From assembly GCA_902594275.1 (NCBI GenBank), contig CACJLQ010000009.1:1-53286 (forward strand): DNA of 53,286 nt, read 5' to 3'. Under the pieces are notes generated by a model that worked only from the letters and a program-made list of their open reading frames with translations, was not told the DNA's origin and searched no databases. Positions 51,024 to 53,286 of the stretch are shown here, piece after piece. A program made the translations under genes and the position numbers. This DNA comes from an uncultured Litorivicinus sp. (lineage in GTDB: Bacteria; Pseudomonadota; Gammaproteobacteria; Pseudomonadales; Litorivicinaceae). Position 1 is the stretch's first letter. Every line of letters starts with the position of its first letter.

Positions 51024-52528
51024 TCAATTTCCAAGGCTTTAAGCCATCGCTGTGGGTCTTTGGTCCGCTGTAGTTCATCCGTGATTGCTTGGATCAAATG
51101 TGACTCGTTGACAGTGTAGTCGCTCGCCTCTGGCCAGCGCTCTCTCGGGTGCCATGGACCCGCAGTTTCTGATTGACCGGCTGGAACTGATAGGCCAAGA
51201 GATCCAAATGGCTCCCAATCAGTGCAGTAATACATACCTGTGATGACCGCGCTCTCTTCTGATGCGGACAATGGATCACCCAGCCCCGCCTGTCCACCAT
51301 GCCATCCAGCGTTCACGAGAAAGCATCGTGTATCGTGTGCTTCTAACAAGTCCTCTAAGATGAAGACGTAGTCATCGAGATTCCTTGGTAAAAGCGTATC
51401 CATAAATCCGGGTGTGAATCGGATATCGATCTCAGCTTGACGTTGTTCTAGCGGACCTAGGTGATTACCGTAGCCTAAAATAAACCAAGCAAGGCATTGC
51501 TCTCGAGTGATCTTGGAGAGTGGAGGCAAGATACCCAAGGGGTCTGTTGCGAGAATGACTAATTGGCTTGGGCCTCGCGTATCGGATGCTTGAGTGGCGT
51601 TGAGTCGCGTCAAAGGAACAACCAAGTGTGTGGGTGTGCGCACTGCTGAGTCAGCTTCTGAATTGGTCAGCAGTGGCTCACGGTCGTTCCCTAGTGCCAG
51701 GTTTTCGGCGATGGTGCCAAATCGTAAAGCGTCACCAAGACTAATTGGGAGATTGTGATCCAGGTGCAGTCGGCAGCCATCTGCAAGTCGATGTAATCCT
51801 GCATTTGACCAAGATAATCCGCGGTCACCAATCAATTGGCCACAACGAAGAGCCCAGGTCGTTTTTTGAGTACCAGCTGGACCTAAGAACAGGGTAATTT
51901 CTCCATCGCCTTGGGAAGCGGCGCCGTGCAAAGGCAGTGTGTCTTTTTCAGGGAGGATCAATCCCAAAAGCGTAAGCAACGTTCGACGCATCTCACCGGT
52001 CGTGAGGTCTCCTCCCATCAAGATGCGACGTTTTCCGACGTGGATTAAGATGATGCCACCCCCATGGGTGAGAGGTTCTGCGTCACCAAAACTTGAGATA
52101 GGTGCCCAAATCAATTTCCATTCCGGTTTTTCGCGCGGGTTAAACTCTTCGGGGATATGGCACAAATGGTGACAGCTCAAAGCGTGCCACGCGGTGACAG
52201 TTGTCATTTCGAGCGGAACGGCAATCTCTGCGTTGACACCCATTTGCGCATGGATTCGATAGCGGTCGCGTTCAACGATATCGTCTTTGACGTGTTCCCA
52301 AATTGATTTGAAAACTTCGCTGTCGAGTAGTTTGAACTGGGCATCTGCCCGGATCACATCGCTTATGGAAGGCTCATTGACAATGAAACGTTGTACTTGA
52401 GGGTGACGCCCGGGGGACACAATCAAAGCGCCTTTGGCGGACAATTGACCCTCGCCGAGAGTGAGTGCGTGTTCGACCAGTTCGGCTATGGTGAGGTCGT
52501 CGTAACGACTTGACCCATCGGTTTTCAT
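51014..52528 (-). CDS. PEP carboxykinase (ATP)-like protein with lost catalytic residues
   Basis: The 504-residue sequence aligns along its whole length with Pseudomonas-type PckA (EMTTVTAWHAL, LVILATDPLGILPPLSKITREQ, CFLVNAGWHGG) and occupies the same hslO-pckA-gshA position. However, key catalytic sites differ. The Lys-Lys after GEM that binds Mn2+ and substrate is Arg181-Arg182, the nearby Tyr is Thr177, and the P-loop is GPAGTQKTT with Gln221 replacing Gly. The metal-binding GDDEHGW is GDRGLSW (second Asp to Arg236), and the usual FNxEGGCYAK has become LADGCRLHL. Arg41 and His201 remain. It is therefore probably inactive as PEP carboxykinase, or has a new role. The frame is open and coupled by ATGA to hslO, so it is not obviously a pseudogene. 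Confidence 0.85.
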   Translation of the reverse strand: MKTDGSSRYDDLTIAELVEHALTLGEGQLSAKGALIVSPGRHPQVQRFIVNEPSISDVIRADAQFKLLDSEVFKSIWEHVKDDIVERDRYRIHAQMGVNAEIAVPLEMTTVTAWHALSCHHLCHIPEEFNPREKPEWKLIWAPISSFGDAEPLTHGGGIILIHVGKRRILMGGDLTTGEMRRTLLTLLGLILPEKDTLPLHGAASQGDGEITLFLGPAGTQKTTWALRCGQLIGDRGLSWSNAGLHRLADGCRLHLDHNLPISLGDALRFGTIAENLALGNDREPLLTNSEADSAVRTPTHLVVPLTRLNATQASDTRGPSQLVILATDPLGILPPLSKITREQCLAWFILGYGNHLGPLEQRQAEIDIRFTPGFMDTLLPRNLDDYVFILEDLLEAHDTRCFLVNAGWHGGQAGLGDPLSASEESAVITGMYYCTDWEPFGSLGLSVPAGQSETAGPWHPRERWPEASDYTVNESHLIQAITDELQRTKDPQRWLKALEIECN

Positions 52529-53286
52529 TGTAATGTGTCAGACCTCGGCGGCTGATCAGAGAGCAACCATTCTAAGTCAGCCTGGTCATATTGGTATACC
52601 TGTCCGCAAAAATGGCAATCAAGTGTCAGCGCCGGCCGTTCCGCGAACAGTTGTTTGAGTTCTGTTTCGCTAAGCGCTCCCAGTGCGCGGGCAGATCGTT
52701 CCCTAGAGCAAGAGCAACCGAATTCAATGGTCCACGGATCAAAACTCCGAGGATCCAGTTCATGAAATAACTTATAAATCAGCAGTGGACCTGCGTCCGA
52801 GGCAAGCTCGTGATCAGTTATGGTGTTGGCGAGTGTCGAGAGTGTTTCCCAGTTTGAGTACTCCTGAAGTGATTGTCCGCCTTCCTCTGGGATTCGTTGG
52901 ATCAATAGCCCGCCAACAGTCGATTGGTTACTGGCGAGCCATAACTGGGTGTCAAGTTGTTCAGAATTCTCAAAATAGTGATTGAGACAGCCTGAGATCG
53001 AGCCTGATTCCAAGGGTACGATGCCTTGGTACCGCTCGCCCTGTCTCGGGTCCACGGTGACTGCTAAATAGCCGGTTCCAACAAGATCCTCAAAGGTGCT
53101 TGCATCGCCAATGTCAGACCACTGAGCTGTCGATCGAATGCGGCCTTCGGAGGAGCATTCAGCAACCATCATTGTAATTGGCCCAGAACCTTTAATCTGA
53201 AGAATCATTTGGCCATCAAATTTCAGCATATGGGATAGAAGACAGGCTGCTGCAACGAGTTCTTCACACAATGTTTTGACAGCCAT
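52525..53286 (-). CDS. hslO: Redox-regulated chaperone Hsp33, N-terminus outside window (partial)
   Basis: Hsp33 is a holdase activated by oxidation of four zinc-binding cysteines. The fragment begins within the substrate-binding domain (VKTLCEELVAAACLLSHMLKF) and runs through VGTGYLAVTVDP and ERYQGIVPL to the C-terminal redox switch. That switch keeps the full Cys set: CSC in FGCSCSRERS and CxxC in DCHFCG. About 35-40 N-terminal residues lie beyond the right edge; the ATG-like triplet at 53286 is internal. Its stop overlaps the pckA-like start as ATGA. Confidence 0.95.
   Translation of the reverse strand: MAVKTLCEELVAAACLLSHMLKFDGQMILQIKGSGPITMMVAECSSEGRIRSTAQWSDIGDASTFEDLVGTGYLAVTVDPRQGERYQGIVPLESGSISGCLNHYFENSEQLDTQLWLASNQSTVGGLLIQRIPEEGGQSLQEYSNWETLSTLANTITDHELASDAGPLLIYKLFHELDPRSFDPWTIEFGCSCSRERSARALGALSETELKQLFAERPALTLDCHFCGQVYQYDQADLEWLLSDQPPRSDTLQ

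Noticed and set aside
51014-52528. pckA as a frameshifted pseudogene
   Set aside because: The frame is open across the full family length, the flanking conserved blocks stay in register, and the changes are substitutions at catalytic sites, not truncations.

Overview
The window is a gene-dense piece of a gammaproteobacterial chromosome of roughly balanced base composition. The gene families and several gene orders recall Pseudomonadales/Oceanospirillales-type genomes: thrB-polA-engB-cytochrome c4-dsbA, HAD-rppH-ptsP-TauE-lgt-thyA-folA-ilvD, ygiF-glnE-ilvE-waaF-waaC, hemC-hemD-hemX-hemY and hslO-pckA-gshA. I see no rRNA, tRNA, insertion sequence, prophage or CRISPR array. Coding density is extreme: no gene-free stretch reaches 300 bases, and most same-strand neighbours overlap. 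This suggests a streamlined, free-living bacterium. The first gene (tsaC) and the last (hslO) are cut by the window edges.

Layout. 1-4417: tsaC end, hemF, aroE, purK, purE, a gamma-carbonic-anhydrase-like protein and a small zinc-ribbon-like YheV protein. 4380-9560: dinF and thrB (minus), polA (plus), then a short intergenic region with a near-consensus sigma-E/AlgU promoter, three hairpins and a Rho-independent terminator, in the position of Spot 42/ErsA. 9562-14887: engB, cytochrome c4, dsbA, then a minus-strand run of HAD phosphatase, HDAC-family deacylase, ArgD/AruC aminotransferase and an unknown secreted protein. 14963-20656: six overlapping genes, rppH-ptsP-TauE permease-lgt-thyA-folA. 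20657-23628: argA-ilvD on the minus strand, argA apparently starting at ATT. 23662-28092: ygiF (CYTH only), glnE, ilvE. 28096-36134: LPS inner-core genes waaF, waaC, an LpxL-like acyltransferase, hldE, gmhA (with an AKR and an FAD oxidoreductase) and waaA. 36131-43918: argH, hemCDXY, rho, trxA, hemB. 43999-48751: an uncharacterised TVP38-YnjB-YnjC-YnjD-YnjF membrane/ABC module. 48761-53286: a periplasmic FKBP isomerase, gshA, a PEP carboxykinase homologue that has lost catalytic residues, and hslO.

How the genes work together. Tetrapyrrole synthesis is represented by hemB, C, D, X, Y and F. ADP-heptose synthesis and transfer (gmhA, hldE, waaC, waaF) plus Kdo transfer (waaA) give the inner LPS core. 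Arginine genes argA, argD and argH are scattered. Thiol/redox and envelope protein folding functions (dsbA, trxA, gshA, hslO, FKBP) recur. The most interesting items are the candidate sigma-E sRNA, the ATT start of argA, the degenerate PckA, the TVP38-YnjBCDF module, the shortened HemY, and convergent genes that repeatedly share their stop codons.
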